DNA of 64,000 nucleotides from Bacteroidota bacterium (GTDB lineage Bacteria; Bacteroidota; Bacteroidia; AKYH767-A; JAHEYN01): NCBI GenBank assembly GCA_023251555.1, contig JAHEYN010000013.1, positions 33,300 to 97,299 of the forward strand, read 5' to 3'. Shown piece by piece: positions 38,129 to 47,957 of this stretch (position 1 is its first letter; each line of letters starts with the position of its first letter). The notes under the pieces were generated by a model. It saw only the letters and a program-made list of their open reading frames with translations, ran no database searches and was not told where the DNA came from. The position numbers and the translations under genes were made by a program.

Positions 38129-41100
38129 TTAAAAATTAAAGGACATTCCGAGGCGCATTCTTCTCGGGAGGGCATAGTGGCTGGGCTCGTTGACTTTAAC
38201 CCTGTACAAATCCACGAATGATTGGGCATACGTTTGGGACTGTATGGCTTTCTGGGAATACGAATCGGCGAGGTAGCCGTCGTCATTGGGGTTGCCTGTG
38301 GCAGGATATACGGCGAGAACATTTTTGGTATTCAACAGGTTTTGTATCTGCAGGTACACATTCAGGTAGGTGGATTTTTTCTTCTCCCCTTCTTTTCCCC
38401 AGTGCAGTTCAATATCTCTGTCGATTTTAGCATCAATCCTGTACTGCCAGGGGAGGCGGGAGCCATTGATGGTGCCTGAAAGCTCCCGGCGCAGGGAAAT
38501 GCCGAATGCTGCCTCCTCGGTTATATTTGCCTGTTTGGTGTATGGCGTTCCGGAGCCGGCGGTAAAGAGGATATTGGCGCCGGTGGAAGCAAAAATATTT
38601 TTCCCGAACCATACCGGGCCGTTGTAGCGGTCATCACCTTTGCCGGAGCCATAGCGGAAGTCGCAGTTTACCTTAAAAGCGTGGCGCTGGTCATAGCTCA
38701 GCGGAAGAGGGATGCGGAGGTTGGGATTCCCGCCTGCAATGAGGTTAATGCCTGAGCTTGCACCTGAGCCGGTGCCATCGGCAAACTGAAGGGTATAGCT
38801 TGCGGTAAGACGGATATTTTCAATCCTTCTCAGATCATAAGAAAGAGACATCCCTTTTACAGTGCCAAAGTCAAGGTTGCCGTAGGTAAGATAACTCACG
38901 GGATAAGCATAGTTAACATTGGTAACCTGTATCAGGTCGCGTATCTCCCTGTAGAAAGCTGAGAGGCGGAACAGGGTGTTCTTGGTAAGTTTTTGCTCAA
39001 ATCCAAGTTCATATTCAGTAGTTTTCATGGGTTTCAGATCCGGGTTGGAAAGGAAAGACTGGGCACTGCTCTGTAAAAACAAATACTCGGTAGGATCGAG
39101 GCGGGCAGCAGTAGTGGGCCTTTGAGAGAGAACATCATAGTGTGCAAAAAATCTGGCCACATCGGAGATGGGAAATGAGAATGCGATACGGGGCATATAC
39201 ACATTCTGGGGTTCAAAATCCTTAAACACTTTAGGGCTTATGTTCTTGTTGGATGGATCCACAAGGTAAGGAGCTATCCTGCCGGAAGAGGTTCCTTTGG
39301 CAAGTAGGCTGGGGTCGGAAATTTCCACACCCTTGGCATCGTACCAGGTACTTTCATTGCGATACCCAAGTATTGCAGTAGGAGAAGTGACATCATTTAC
39401 ATACACCACATAATTATCCCCTATATTAGAAGGATGTGCTCCGAAATTTGTAACCTCTCCGGCGGTTTTGGTCTCATATAAAAGATACTTATCCTTGAGC
39501 ACCTTCTGGTTGGCGTCGTACCTGTCAACCCTGAGTCCCACGTTGAATACAAGATCGTAAAAGGAGAACATATCCTGCACATACCCTGCCATGTAAATGG
39601 GCTCAAAGGGCGCTATGTTACGGATGTAATTCCCATTGGCATCTTTCTTAGTGAAAAAATCATCGAAAGAAGGTTTCTTTTTTAGTTTATTGCCCAGATA
39701 ATCATACCCATAATACGCGACATAAGGGGCGCCATTATTAAGCATCTCATCGGCAGTAAACAGGCTTGTTTTGTAAGCAGAAATATCCTGGTTATCAATA
39801 TCCACCCATTGTTTCATATCAGTTATGCCGAGCGCGTTCCTGACGTTCTCATAAAAGCCAACAGTGGAACCGGCTGTATAAAGGCGATCATATTTAACGG
39901 TATCCTGGAAAATTCCGTTTACATCATACACCGGTTGTGGGTGAGCCAGATCAAGCTGGGAGTTTTTGGTATTTGCAAGCTGCCTCATCAGTGTCCAGAG
40001 GCCCACCGGACTGATACCATAGGAGCGGTCCACTCTCTGTTCATATTCCAGTCCTACCACAATGGCGTGATTTTTTTTGATATCGGCGGATCCTGATGCT
40101 GTAAGGCGGTATTGTTCCGCGTCAAAATAAGAGTATCCATTATATTCCCGTCCCGTGTTAAGCCAGAGGGAGTACACATCCTGTGATCTTGTTCCGTTTA
40201 TCAGCCCGCCCATTTGGGAAACTTCTGCGAGATTCTGGAAGGCACCTTCGGTGTTCAATTGGTAAACCTGGGTAGTGTACATGGCGGCGATGGGATTATA
40301 GTCTGCCGCCTCAAAAGTTACAGCAGTATCCCTGAATCCGCTTTGGTACCAGCCGGTCAGGATAGTTCCGTTCACTGTGTCACTCTGGAAATCATACGAA
40401 GGTGTTTTATAGGTATGAAACTTCCCGAGATAGCCATACTTAAAGACATCTCCCTTGTGAGTATCATCCTGAGTAGTTCCGGTGTTCTTAGAGTAATCAG
40501 CCTGTATAGTATAAAAGGCATTGGAGACGAGGGGGGTGGTTTTGCTGCCTGCGGCAGGAGGAGGTGTGTTAAAGCGCTGAGTAAATCTTCCGAATACTCT
40601 CCAGGCGTTATTGATAGTCTGGGGGTTATTTTCCGGGTTATACAGGGCATAAGTATTTACATATCCATGACCGGTATTATAATCCATGGAACCTCCGAAG
40701 GTCAGGTTCGTGGTGGAAGAAGGCTGAAAATCGAGCTTACCGTTCAGGCGGAGGGCATGCTGGGCCACATTTTGCCGTACTTTGATATACTCAAGATCTT
40801 CCCTGGTGATAAACTCTGCATTGCGGACAAACCCAAAACCGGTGGGGGAGGGTTTAAGAGGGTTTTCCTCGAGCCACTTCAGGGTGTCCGGGTTAATCCT
40901 CCAGGCGCCAACTGCGGAAGGGTCCGGGTCTTTGTCGTACTGGTACTCCCCTGCCAGAAAGAATCCTGCCACGGGTTTGCTTATTTTCAGGGCGGAGTCA
41001 TATTTAAGTTTCAATGGGCCGGAATAGTTGAGGCCGAGGAGGTTATGGCCGTAAGGATCCATCAGGGCGGAAGTTTCCATCTCCACTCCGCCGAAAAACT

Positions 41101-41800
41101 CTCTTGAAGGTCCGCGGGTTGTAATGTTAATCACACCTCCCACCTGGTCGCCGTACTGTGCTGGGATACCGCCGGTAATGGTGGTAATCTGTTCGATACT
41201 TGCCTTGGGCAGGTTGTAAGAACCTCTCACTTTGACACCGTCAATGTAGTAGTATGTTCCTTCGGACCTTGCACCTTTGATGTTAAGCTCGGCTCCTTCA
41301 TCAGCCTGGAACACTGCGGCCGACTGGGCTGCCATGGAGCCGATGTCACGGGTGGGAGACTCCTGTATATCTTCCCTTGTTTTGGTTGCCCCCGAAGATG
41401 TCTTTCCCTTTTCAAGGAGTTCGGGCCCGGAAATAGCAATAATCTCCACTGCTTTTTTCTGAATGGCGCTGGAGCTCATCTCTATGTCGCGGAAAGTATT
41501 CTGGTCTGCTGTAACGATCACTCCTTGTATTTCCACCGGGGTATAGCCGAGCAGCTTGGTCTTGATCGTATACTTTCCGGGAGTAATGGGCTTAATGGTA
41601 TAAAAGCCGTCGAAATCTGTGGCGGTGCCTCCTACCTGGGTTCCGTTTAATTCTACGGTAACATCGGCAAACGGCAGTGGTTCTTTGGTTTCCCTGTCGG
41701 TAATTTTTCCTTTCAGGGCACCGCTCTGGGCGAAGAGCGTGATACTTAAACAAATAAGCGGAAAGAGGAGAAGGTAAATTTTCTTTTGCATATAATTCAA
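38129..41800 (-). CDS. TonB-dependent receptor with N-terminal carboxypeptidase-like regulatory domain
   Basis: GALKGKITDRETKEPLPFADVTVELNGTQVGGTATDFDGFYTI; plug YYIDGVKVRGSYNLPKASIEQITTITGGIPAQYGDQVGGVINITT; C-term GMSFNF. Confidence 0.95.
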   Translation of the reverse strand: MNYMQKKIYLLLFPLICLSITLFAQSGALKGKITDRETKEPLPFADVTVELNGTQVGGTATDFDGFYTIKPITPGKYTIKTKLLGYTPVEIQGVIVTADQNTFRDIEMSSSAIQKKAVEIIAISGPELLEKGKTSSGATKTREDIQESPTRDIGSMAAQSAAVFQADEGAELNIKGARSEGTYYYIDGVKVRGSYNLPKASIEQITTITGGIPAQYGDQVGGVINITTRGPSREFFGGVEMETSALMDPYGHNLLGLNYSGPLKLKYDSALKISKPVAGFFLAGEYQYDKDPDPSAVGAWRINPDTLKWLEENPLKPSPTGFGFVRNAEFITREDLEYIKVRQNVAQHALRLNGKLDFQPSSTTNLTFGGSMDYNTGHGYVNTYALYNPENNPQTINNAWRVFGRFTQRFNTPPPAAGSKTTPLVSNAFYTIQADYSKNTGTTQDDTHKGDVFKYGYLGKFHTYKTPSYDFQSDTVNGTILTGWYQSGFRDTAVTFEAADYNPIAAMYTTQVYQLNTEGAFQNLAEVSQMGGLINGTRSQDVYSLWLNTGREYNGYSYFDAEQYRLTASGSADIKKNHAIVVGLEYEQRVDRSYGISPVGLWTLMRQLANTKNSQLDLAHPQPVYDVNGIFQDTVKYDRLYTAGSTVGFYENVRNALGITDMKQWVDIDNQDISAYKTSLFTADEMLNNGAPYVAYYGYDYLGNKLKKKPSFDDFFTKKDANGNYIRNIAPFEPIYMAGYVQDMFSFYDLVFNVGLRVDRYDANQKVLKDKYLLYETKTAGEVTNFGAHPSNIGDNYVVYVNDVTSPTAILGYRNESTWYDAKGVEISDPSLLAKGTSSGRIAPYLVDPSNKNISPKVFKDFEPQNVYMPRIAFSFPISDVARFFAHYDVLSQRPTTAARLDPTEYLFLQSSAQSFLSNPDLKPMKTTEYELGFEQKLTKNTLFRLSAFYREIRDLIQVTNVNYAYPVSYLTYGNLDFGTVKGMSLSYDLRRIENIRLTASYTLQFADGTGSGASSGINLIAGGNPNLRIPLPLSYDQRHAFKVNCDFRYGSGKGDDRYNGPVWFGKNIFASTGANILFTAGSGTPYTKQANITEEAAFGISLRRELSGTINGSRLPWQYRIDAKIDRDIELHWGKEGEKKKSTYLNVYLQIQNLLNTKNVLAVYPATGNPNDDGYLADSYSQKAIQSQTYAQSFVDLYRVKVNEPSHYALPRRMRLGMSFNF

Positions 41801-42016
41801 TACTATATTATTACGGGAAAGCAGCTTATTTAAGGGGGGGTGGTTGATAAATTATAGAGGTTGGTAAAAGTAAAATAATTAACCTTTATTTCAAAAAATA
41901 ATACGGGAGGTCGCATAGAAAGGCAAAAACTTATTCCGGGAATGACAATGGAAACGATCCCTGTCCCATAAACTTTTTTGCTGTTACTGACAATGCCATA
42001 CTGTTAAATTGTGTAA

Positions 42017-42175
42017 AGTCAATGCAATATTTTTCTTGAAGGCAACCGGCAGGGATATGAGAAAGGCTTACGTTCCAAGTATGGGAATCAGATTATCGAA
42101 CTTCTTGATTTGCAAAAGAATAATTATATGAAATTCGGCAGGTGGGAATACGAGATTTTGATACAGGAATATTAA
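42017..42175 (+). pseudogene. Possible gene remnant (open frame without start)
   Basis: Reads SQCNIFLEGNRQGYEKGLRSKYGNQIIELLDLQKNNYMKFGRWEYEILIQEY*. Confidence 0.35.
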
Positions 42176-42230
42176 AAAAAGTTTAAAAATAAATACTTGC
42201 AACTTAAAATATTAAACTTATATTTGCAGC

Positions 42231-42392
42231 ATGAATCCAAAAGACTTAGTAACAGTAAGACAATTTGCAGAGATGAACGGCATCTCGGTGCAATATGTCT
42301 ATCAGCTTATCCGCAGCAAAAAAGCATTTGACGGACAACCTGTAAAGCATGTAGAAATAGCTGGCAAACATTTCATCGTAAAAACTAAATAA
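42231..42392 (+). CDS. Small (53 aa) helix-turn-helix/excisionase-like protein
   Basis: MNPKDLVTVRQFAEMNGISVQYVYQLIRSKKAFDGQPVKHVEIAGKHFIVKTK*; preceded by TATATTTG promoter-like box; below ORF-track cutoff. Confidence 0.7.
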   Translation: MNPKDLVTVRQFAEMNGISVQYVYQLIRSKKAFDGQPVKHVEIAGKHFIVKTK

Positions 42393-42464
42393 AAAAACTA
42401 AGGGTGAAAAGACGTTATTAATAGGAAGAAAAACTTAATACAGTTAGAAGCTCCTAAATAGGGA

Positions 42465-42773
42465 TTACTTTCCCGTGCGTTGTCTTCTCCATATCCGCTC
42501 CCACCAGCGTCTTCCCATATTTTTATTATTGCGTTCGGAAATTTTTTTACTCTCTTTCATACGTTTGCGTACGGCCTTGGTCTGGATCTCATATTGCCTC
42601 TTCCGGCCCTCTATGTCCGACTGGTTTGCCTTGCTGATTTGCTCCTGCCTTTTCTTTTCTGCCTGCTTCTGCTTTTTGGTTTTGGGAGCATCATGCGCAG
42701 GCTCCTGAGCGGCAGCAAACAATGGTGTACACAAACAGAGTAAAAAGGCAGCGTGTAAAGAAAATTTCCGCAT
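42465..42773 (-). CDS. Small exported, very basic protein
   Basis: Signal peptide MRKFSLHAAFLLCLCTPLFAAAQ followed by a Lys/Arg-rich tail. Confidence 0.55.
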   Translation of the reverse strand: MRKFSLHAAFLLCLCTPLFAAAQEPAHDAPKTKKQKQAEKKRQEQISKANQSDIEGRKRQYEIQTKAVRKRMKESKKISERNNKNMGRRWWERIWRRQRTGK

Positions 42774-42786
42774 GTGGGAATGCCTG

Positions 42787-43011
42787 TTATTTTTTCTCAA
42801 GCGGCATCCCGCATTTGGAGCAATTACCGGGCTGGGTACTCTTTATGTCCGTATCCATGGGGCAAACATACATAGCCTGTTCAGCAGACTGAATGCCCGA
42901 AGAAGAATCAGGGGAAACTGTGTCCTGTTTTTGCCCGGTGGAATGGCATCCTCCCGCATAAAGGCTTGCTGCCAAAATAAGTACAGACAAGGGTTTTAAG
43001 CATTTTTTCAT
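42787..43011 (-). CDS. Lipoprotein with heavy-metal-binding (YHS-like) domain
   Basis: Lipobox LYAGGCHS; MYVCPMDTDIKSTQPGNCSKCGMPLEKK. Confidence 0.85.
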   Translation of the reverse strand: MKKCLKPLSVLILAASLYAGGCHSTGQKQDTVSPDSSSGIQSAEQAMYVCPMDTDIKSTQPGNCSKCGMPLEKK

Positions 43012-43088
43012 AATGGTATTATTTATCGGTTATATTGTGAAGCAAATATATATTTTGTTCCTTTGCCGTCCAATAAAAATACACAGAA

Positions 43089-43967
43089 ATGGCTCACAAG
43101 GCAGGGTTCATAAATATTATCGGGAACCCTAACACGGGAAAATCGACCCTGATGAACAAGCTTATGGGGGAAAAACTGTCCATTGTTTCTCCCAAGGCAC
43201 AGACCACGAGGCACCGTATCAGGGGAATTCTCAGCGGGGAAGATTACCAGGCGGTGTTTTCAGACACCCCGGGCATTATAGAGCCTGCTTATCTTTTGCA
43301 TCACAGGATGATGGGAGTTGTGAATCACGCCCTTGAAGATGCCGATCTTATTATTCTGATGACAGCTGTCTCAGGAGATGATGTGCTTCCGGAGGTGGCT
43401 GACAGGATAAAAAAAATGGGGAAGAAGCTTATCGTGGTCATCAACAAAATAGATCTTTCAACCCAGGAAAAGGTGGAAGAGGCGGTTTCATTGTGGAAGT
43501 CAAAAATCCCGGCCATAGCATATCTTCCCATATCCGCCAAAGAAAAATTCAACATTGACACGCTTCTCAGGGTGATTATTGAGAACCTTCCTGAGTCGCC
43601 TCCCTTTTTTCCTAAGGACCAGCTTACGGATCTGCCGGAAAAATTTTTTGCAGCAGAGATTATCCGGGAAAAAATCCTGACGTTTTACAAAGAAGAGATT
43701 CCCTATTCCGTTGAGGTTCAGGTGGACTCATTCAAAGAAGAGGGGGAGTTGGTAAAAATCTATGCTGTAGTCATCACAGAAAGAGAATCGCAGAAAGGGA
43801 TACTGATTGGGAAAAAGGGGATAGCCATGAAGAGGATAGGAGTAGAGGCGAGGAGAGATATTGAGCGTTTCCTCGGTAAAAAAGTTTACCTGGAACTGAT
43901 CGTAAAAGTAAAGAACAACTGGAGAAATACAGAGAACAGCCTAAGACATTTTGGGTATAATCCCTGA
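43089..43967 (+). CDS. era: GTPase Era
   Basis: GFINIIGNPNTGKSTLMNKLMG..SDTPGIIEP..VVINKIDL; C-terminal KH domain GILIGKKGIAMKRIGVEARRDIERFLGKKVYLELIVKVKNNWR. Confidence 0.97.
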   Translation: MAHKAGFINIIGNPNTGKSTLMNKLMGEKLSIVSPKAQTTRHRIRGILSGEDYQAVFSDTPGIIEPAYLLHHRMMGVVNHALEDADLIILMTAVSGDDVLPEVADRIKKMGKKLIVVINKIDLSTQEKVEEAVSLWKSKIPAIAYLPISAKEKFNIDTLLRVIIENLPESPPFFPKDQLTDLPEKFFAAEIIREKILTFYKEEIPYSVEVQVDSFKEEGELVKIYAVVITERESQKGILIGKKGIAMKRIGVEARRDIERFLGKKVYLELIVKVKNNWRNTENSLRHFGYNP

Positions 43968-43973
43968 TTCATT

Positions 43974-45284
43974 ATGCCGAACATAGTCGCAATTATAGGG
44001 AGGCCCAATGTGGGCAAATCCACACTTTTTAACCGGCTTACCGAGTCACGCAAAGCTATTGTAGATGAGGCAAGCGGGGTAACGCGCGACAGGCATTACG
44101 GCAAGGTGGAATGGAACGGGATTGTTTTCACCCTCATTGACACCGGCGGGTATGCCACAGGATCGGGAGATGTGTTTGAGAAAGAAATACGGAAACAGGT
44201 AACGATTGCAGTAGAGGAGGCCGACAGGATTATTTTTTTAACTGATGTAACCACCGGTATTACAGATTTGGACTCGCAGGTGGCAGGCCTACTGAGAAAA
44301 TCAGGGAAAAAGATTTTTGTCGTTGTAAACAAGGTGGATAACAACCAGAGAGCCCCGGAGGCCTCTGTTTTTCACAAACTGGGCCTGGGAGAAATCTTTT
44401 GTATTTCGGCTGCAAGCGGTGCGGGAACAGGAGATTTGCTGGATTCCCTTGTCGGTTCTTTTGATAAAAAACAAAGCGGGGAAGAAACGGCTCTCCCGAA
44501 ATTTGCCATTGTAGGGCAGCCCAATGTCGGCAAGTCCTCCCTGCTGAATGCCCTGATAGGTAGAGAACGCACGATTGTAACCCCTGTTGCAGGCACCACG
44601 CGCGACACCATACACACGCGTTATACTGCCTACGGACATGATTTCATGCTTATTGACACAGCCGGCCTGAGAAAGAAATCGAATGTACACGAGGATATAG
44701 AGTTTTATTCGGTAATGCGCACAGTGCGTGCCATAGAAGAAAGTGATGTCTGTCTGCTGCTGGTGGATGCGGCGGCAGGTATTACAGCGCAGGACCAGAA
44801 TATTCTTCACCTGGCAGAGGTGAATAAAAAAGGAGTGGTGTTGCTGGTCAACAAATGGGACCTTGTGAAAAAGAGCACCAATTCTGCAAGGGACTATGAA
44901 GCTGCCATCAGGGAAAAGATAGCTCCGTTTAATGACATTCCTGTAATCTTCATATCCGTGCTGGAAAAACAAAGGCTGCTGCAGGCGCTCGAAGCAGCAG
45001 TAAAGGTTTTTGAAAACAGGAGGAGAAAAATCCCGGGGGCTTCCCTGAATAAAGTCATGCTGCCCATCATTGAAAGTTATCCTCCTCCTGCAGTAAAGGG
45101 AAAGTTTGTAAAGATTAAATATATTTCCCAATTACCGGCTCCCACGCCGGTATTCGCTTTCTTTTGTAATTCGCCGCAATATATTAATGAAAATTACAGG
45201 CGGTTTCTGGAGAATAAAATGCGGGAAAATTTCGGATTTTCAGGAGTGCCCCTGGTAATGGTTTTCAGGAACAAGAGGGGATAA
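43974..45284 (+). CDS. der: Ribosome biogenesis GTPase Der (double GTPase)
   Basis: Two G domains: IIGRPNVGKSTLFNRLTE and IVGQPNVGKSSLLNALIGRERTIVTPVAGTTRDTI. Confidence 0.98.
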   Translation: MPNIVAIIGRPNVGKSTLFNRLTESRKAIVDEASGVTRDRHYGKVEWNGIVFTLIDTGGYATGSGDVFEKEIRKQVTIAVEEADRIIFLTDVTTGITDLDSQVAGLLRKSGKKIFVVVNKVDNNQRAPEASVFHKLGLGEIFCISAASGAGTGDLLDSLVGSFDKKQSGEETALPKFAIVGQPNVGKSSLLNALIGRERTIVTPVAGTTRDTIHTRYTAYGHDFMLIDTAGLRKKSNVHEDIEFYSVMRTVRAIEESDVCLLLVDAAAGITAQDQNILHLAEVNKKGVVLLVNKWDLVKKSTNSARDYEAAIREKIAPFNDIPVIFISVLEKQRLLQALEAAVKVFENRRRKIPGASLNKVMLPIIESYPPPAVKGKFVKIKYISQLPAPTPVFAFFCNSPQYINENYRRFLENKMRENFGFSGVPLVMVFRNKRG

Positions 45285-45287
45285 AAG

Positions 45288-45316
45288 ATAAGAGGCAGGA
45301 ATTCCCCGCCTCTTAT
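45288..45316. terminator. Bidirectional terminator-like hairpin between convergent der and metK
   Basis: Perfect 9-bp stem ATAAGAGGC / GCCTCTTAT. Confidence 0.6.
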
Positions 45317-45339
45317 GGTATAACAAAAAAGGGTTCTTC

Positions 45340-46659
45340 TTATACTGCAGCGTAATCGGCCTTTTGCCTGATGTCAAAGGCTTTGGCAATACGATCCACG
45401 TAATCAAGTTTTTCCCAGGTAAAGGTTTCGTAGCTTTTTCCGTTAACCTGTTTTTTCCCGGGGGTTCTGCCCATGTGGCCGTAGGCTGCCGTGTCAGAGA
45501 AGATGGGATTCCGGAGCCCGAAGCGCTTCACGATGGCGCTGGGGCGCATGTCAAAAATCTCCGCTACTTTCTTTGCAATCTCTCCGTCGGTCAGCCATTT
45601 GCCGTCCGGGCCTTTTACGTTAACCGTTCCGTAGGTATTCACATACAAACCTACCGGCTGAGCCACACCAATGGCGTAAGCCACCTGTACAAGCACCTCA
45701 TCTGCCACTCCTGCGGCCACAAGGTTTTTGGCAATATGCCTTGAAGCGTATGCTGCAGAGCGGTCTACCTTCGACGAATCTTTTCCTGAAAATGCTCCTC
45801 CTCCATGGGCGCCTTTCCCGCCGTAGGTATCTACAATAATTTTTCTGCCTGTAAGGCCGGTATCCCCGTGCGGTCCGCCGATAACAAATTTCCCCGTAGG
45901 ATTTACAAAATAAGTGATGTCATTTCCGAACAGTTTTCTGATGCGGGAGGGGAGTTGTTTCTTTACTCTTGGGATAAGAATATTAATCACATCTTCCCGA
46001 ATCTTTGCGAGCATGGCGTCATCAGCTTCCTTACGGGACTTTGCAGAGTTATCCTTGGGCTGAATAAAGTCATCGTGCTGGGTGGAAAGTACAACGGTTG
46101 TTATCCGCTGGGGCTTATTCCGGTCATTATATTCTAATGTTACCTGTGATTTTGCATCGGGGCGGAGGTACTTCATCTTCTTGCCCTCTCTCCTGATTAC
46201 AGCCAGTTCCAGCAACAGCAGGTGTGACAGCTCCAGTGAAAGGGGCATATAGTTATCTGTCTCCCTGGAGGCATACCCGAACATCATCCCCTGGTCGCCG
46301 GCGCCCTGTTCGTCTTCTTTGGCCCGGTCAACGCCCTGGTTAATATCCGGAGACTGCCCGTGCAGAGTGCGGATAACGGCACAGGACTGTGCATCGAATT
46401 TGTATTCGGACTTATTATAACCGATGCGGCTGATCGTGTCGCGTGCGATGCGTTCCACATCAATCTTTCCCATATTCTCCTCGTTTGTTTTCACCTCACC
46501 GCTGACTACCACGAGGCCGGTGGTTACAAGTGTTTCGCAGGCCACTTTGGCGCCGGGGTCGTGCATGAGAAACTCATCAAGTACGGCATCGGATATCTGG
46601 TCTGCAATCTTATCAGGATGTCCTTCTGATACGGATTCGGAAGTAAATAAATAAGGCAT
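45340..46659 (-). CDS. metK: S-adenosylmethionine synthetase
   Basis: [64 protein letters not shown]. Confidence 0.98.
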   Translation of the reverse strand: MPYLFTSESVSEGHPDKIADQISDAVLDEFLMHDPGAKVACETLVTTGLVVVSGEVKTNEENMGKIDVERIARDTISRIGYNKSEYKFDAQSCAVIRTLHGQSPDINQGVDRAKEDEQGAGDQGMMFGYASRETDNYMPLSLELSHLLLLELAVIRREGKKMKYLRPDAKSQVTLEYNDRNKPQRITTVVLSTQHDDFIQPKDNSAKSRKEADDAMLAKIREDVINILIPRVKKQLPSRIRKLFGNDITYFVNPTGKFVIGGPHGDTGLTGRKIIVDTYGGKGAHGGGAFSGKDSSKVDRSAAYASRHIAKNLVAAGVADEVLVQVAYAIGVAQPVGLYVNTYGTVNVKGPDGKWLTDGEIAKKVAEIFDMRPSAIVKRFGLRNPIFSDTAAYGHMGRTPGKKQVNGKSYETFTWEKLDYVDRIAKAFDIRQKADYAAV

Positions 46660-46763
46660 ATTTCTTAAATATTAATTTTTTTTCAGGGTTGCTAAGATAC
46701 AATTATTCCGGTAAATCAAATCAAAAAATGACCGGCGCAGCAGCAACAGACACCCCACTTCCT

Positions 46764-47687
46764 CTATTCTTTTCCTGCCGGTTCCTTCGTAAGGTTCCGG
46801 AACACCATTTCGAGGCTCTGTTCTTCTTTTTGCATACCGAGGACTGTAAGCTGCTGTTCAACGGCGAAGCGGAAAATCTCTGCACGTAAATCTTTGCTGC
46901 TGCTCCATCTGATTCTCCATTTATTGCCGCCCAGGTTTTCTGCGGATTGCACTCCGCCAATCTGCATGATTTTTTCTTCCCGTACGGTCTTGTCAAATTC
47001 CGCAAGAACCGTATTGGTATCCCGGGACATCTCCTGCAAAACACGGGGATTCTCGTCGGCAACGATTTTGCCTTTGTTAATAATAATCACCCGGCTGCAA
47101 ATTGCGCTGACCTCCTGCATGATATGAGTTGAGAGCAGGACTGTTTTTTCTTTACCTGTTTCCTTTATCAGGCGGCGGATTTCTTCCAGCTGGTTGGGGT
47201 CAAGACCGGAGGTAGGTTCATCGAGAATCAGCACCTGCGGATCGTGTATAAGAGCCTGTGCCAGGCCCACCCGCTGGCGGTACCCCCTGGAGAGTGCACC
47301 GATTTTCTTATGCTGCTCGGGTCCGAGACCTGTCATTTCGATAACCCTGCTCACCGCTGCAGCAGATTGTTTCAGGCAATATACTCCTGCAACAAAGCCA
47401 AGGTATTCTTTCACGTAAAGATCCGTATACAGGGGGTTGTTTTCGGGGAGGTACCCCAGAAGTTTTTTAACTGCCATGGACTGCTCCTGCACATCATACC
47501 CGCATACAAAAGCCTCCCCGGATGTTTGCGGAATAAAGCAGGAGAGGATCTTCATCATTGTGGATTTTCCTGCCCCATTGGGACCAAGAAATCCTGTAAC
47601 CTGCCCCTTTTTCACTTCAAAGGAAACATCTTCGAGGGCGCATTGCCTGCCGTAAAATTTGGTGATATGCCGAACAGATATGGACAT
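46764..47687 (-). CDS. gldA: Gliding-motility-type ABC transporter ATP-binding protein GldA
   Basis: Walker A GPNGAGKSTMMKILS; LSRGYRQRVGLAQALIHDPQVLILDEPTSGLDPNQ; preferred start MSISVRHITKFYG at 47687. Confidence 0.88.
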   Translation of the reverse strand: MSISVRHITKFYGRQCALEDVSFEVKKGQVTGFLGPNGAGKSTMMKILSCFIPQTSGEAFVCGYDVQEQSMAVKKLLGYLPENNPLYTDLYVKEYLGFVAGVYCLKQSAAAVSRVIEMTGLGPEQHKKIGALSRGYRQRVGLAQALIHDPQVLILDEPTSGLDPNQLEEIRRLIKETGKEKTVLLSTHIMQEVSAICSRVIIINKGKIVADENPRVLQEMSRDTNTVLAEFDKTVREEKIMQIGGVQSAENLGGNKWRIRWSSSKDLRAEIFRFAVEQQLTVLGMQKEEQSLEMVFRNLTKEPAGKE

Positions 47688-47886
47688 TGTATGCAGGATG
47701 GTAAAGTTACATATAATTCCCCCCATTTTCAGGACGGGAATCAGTCAAAGTGGCAAAGTCTCGGCAAATGATACAACTTTCAGTTAAGTTGTTTATCGCA
47801 AAAAAGGAATAATGAACTATTTATACTTAGCTACTAATTCCATTCAGCCCTTGAGCAAAAACGCGTCTGGAGAATGGCCGCGAGTA

Positions 47887-47947
47887 ATTAAATTGGTATT
47901 AACCCCGAAACCCTCTTGTCCGCCGTAGCGAAACGCGAAGGCGGATT
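47887..47947. repeat. Dispersed repeat copy 2
   Basis: 47910-47947 is the reverse complement of 13785-13822 (37/38); ATTAAATTGGTATT 47887-47900 matches 13847-13860. Confidence 0.85.
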
Positions 47948-47957
47948 AAAGCAGATT

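Noticed and set aside
40214-41107. 297-aa plus-strand ORF
   Set aside because: Antisense to the TonB receptor plug region; composition typical of shadow ORFs.
44301-45131. 276-aa minus-strand ORF
   Set aside because: Fully antisense to der, whose protein call is very strong.
46660-46760. SAM riboswitch upstream of metK
   Set aside because: No recognisable conserved riboswitch core; only an AT-rich leader seen.
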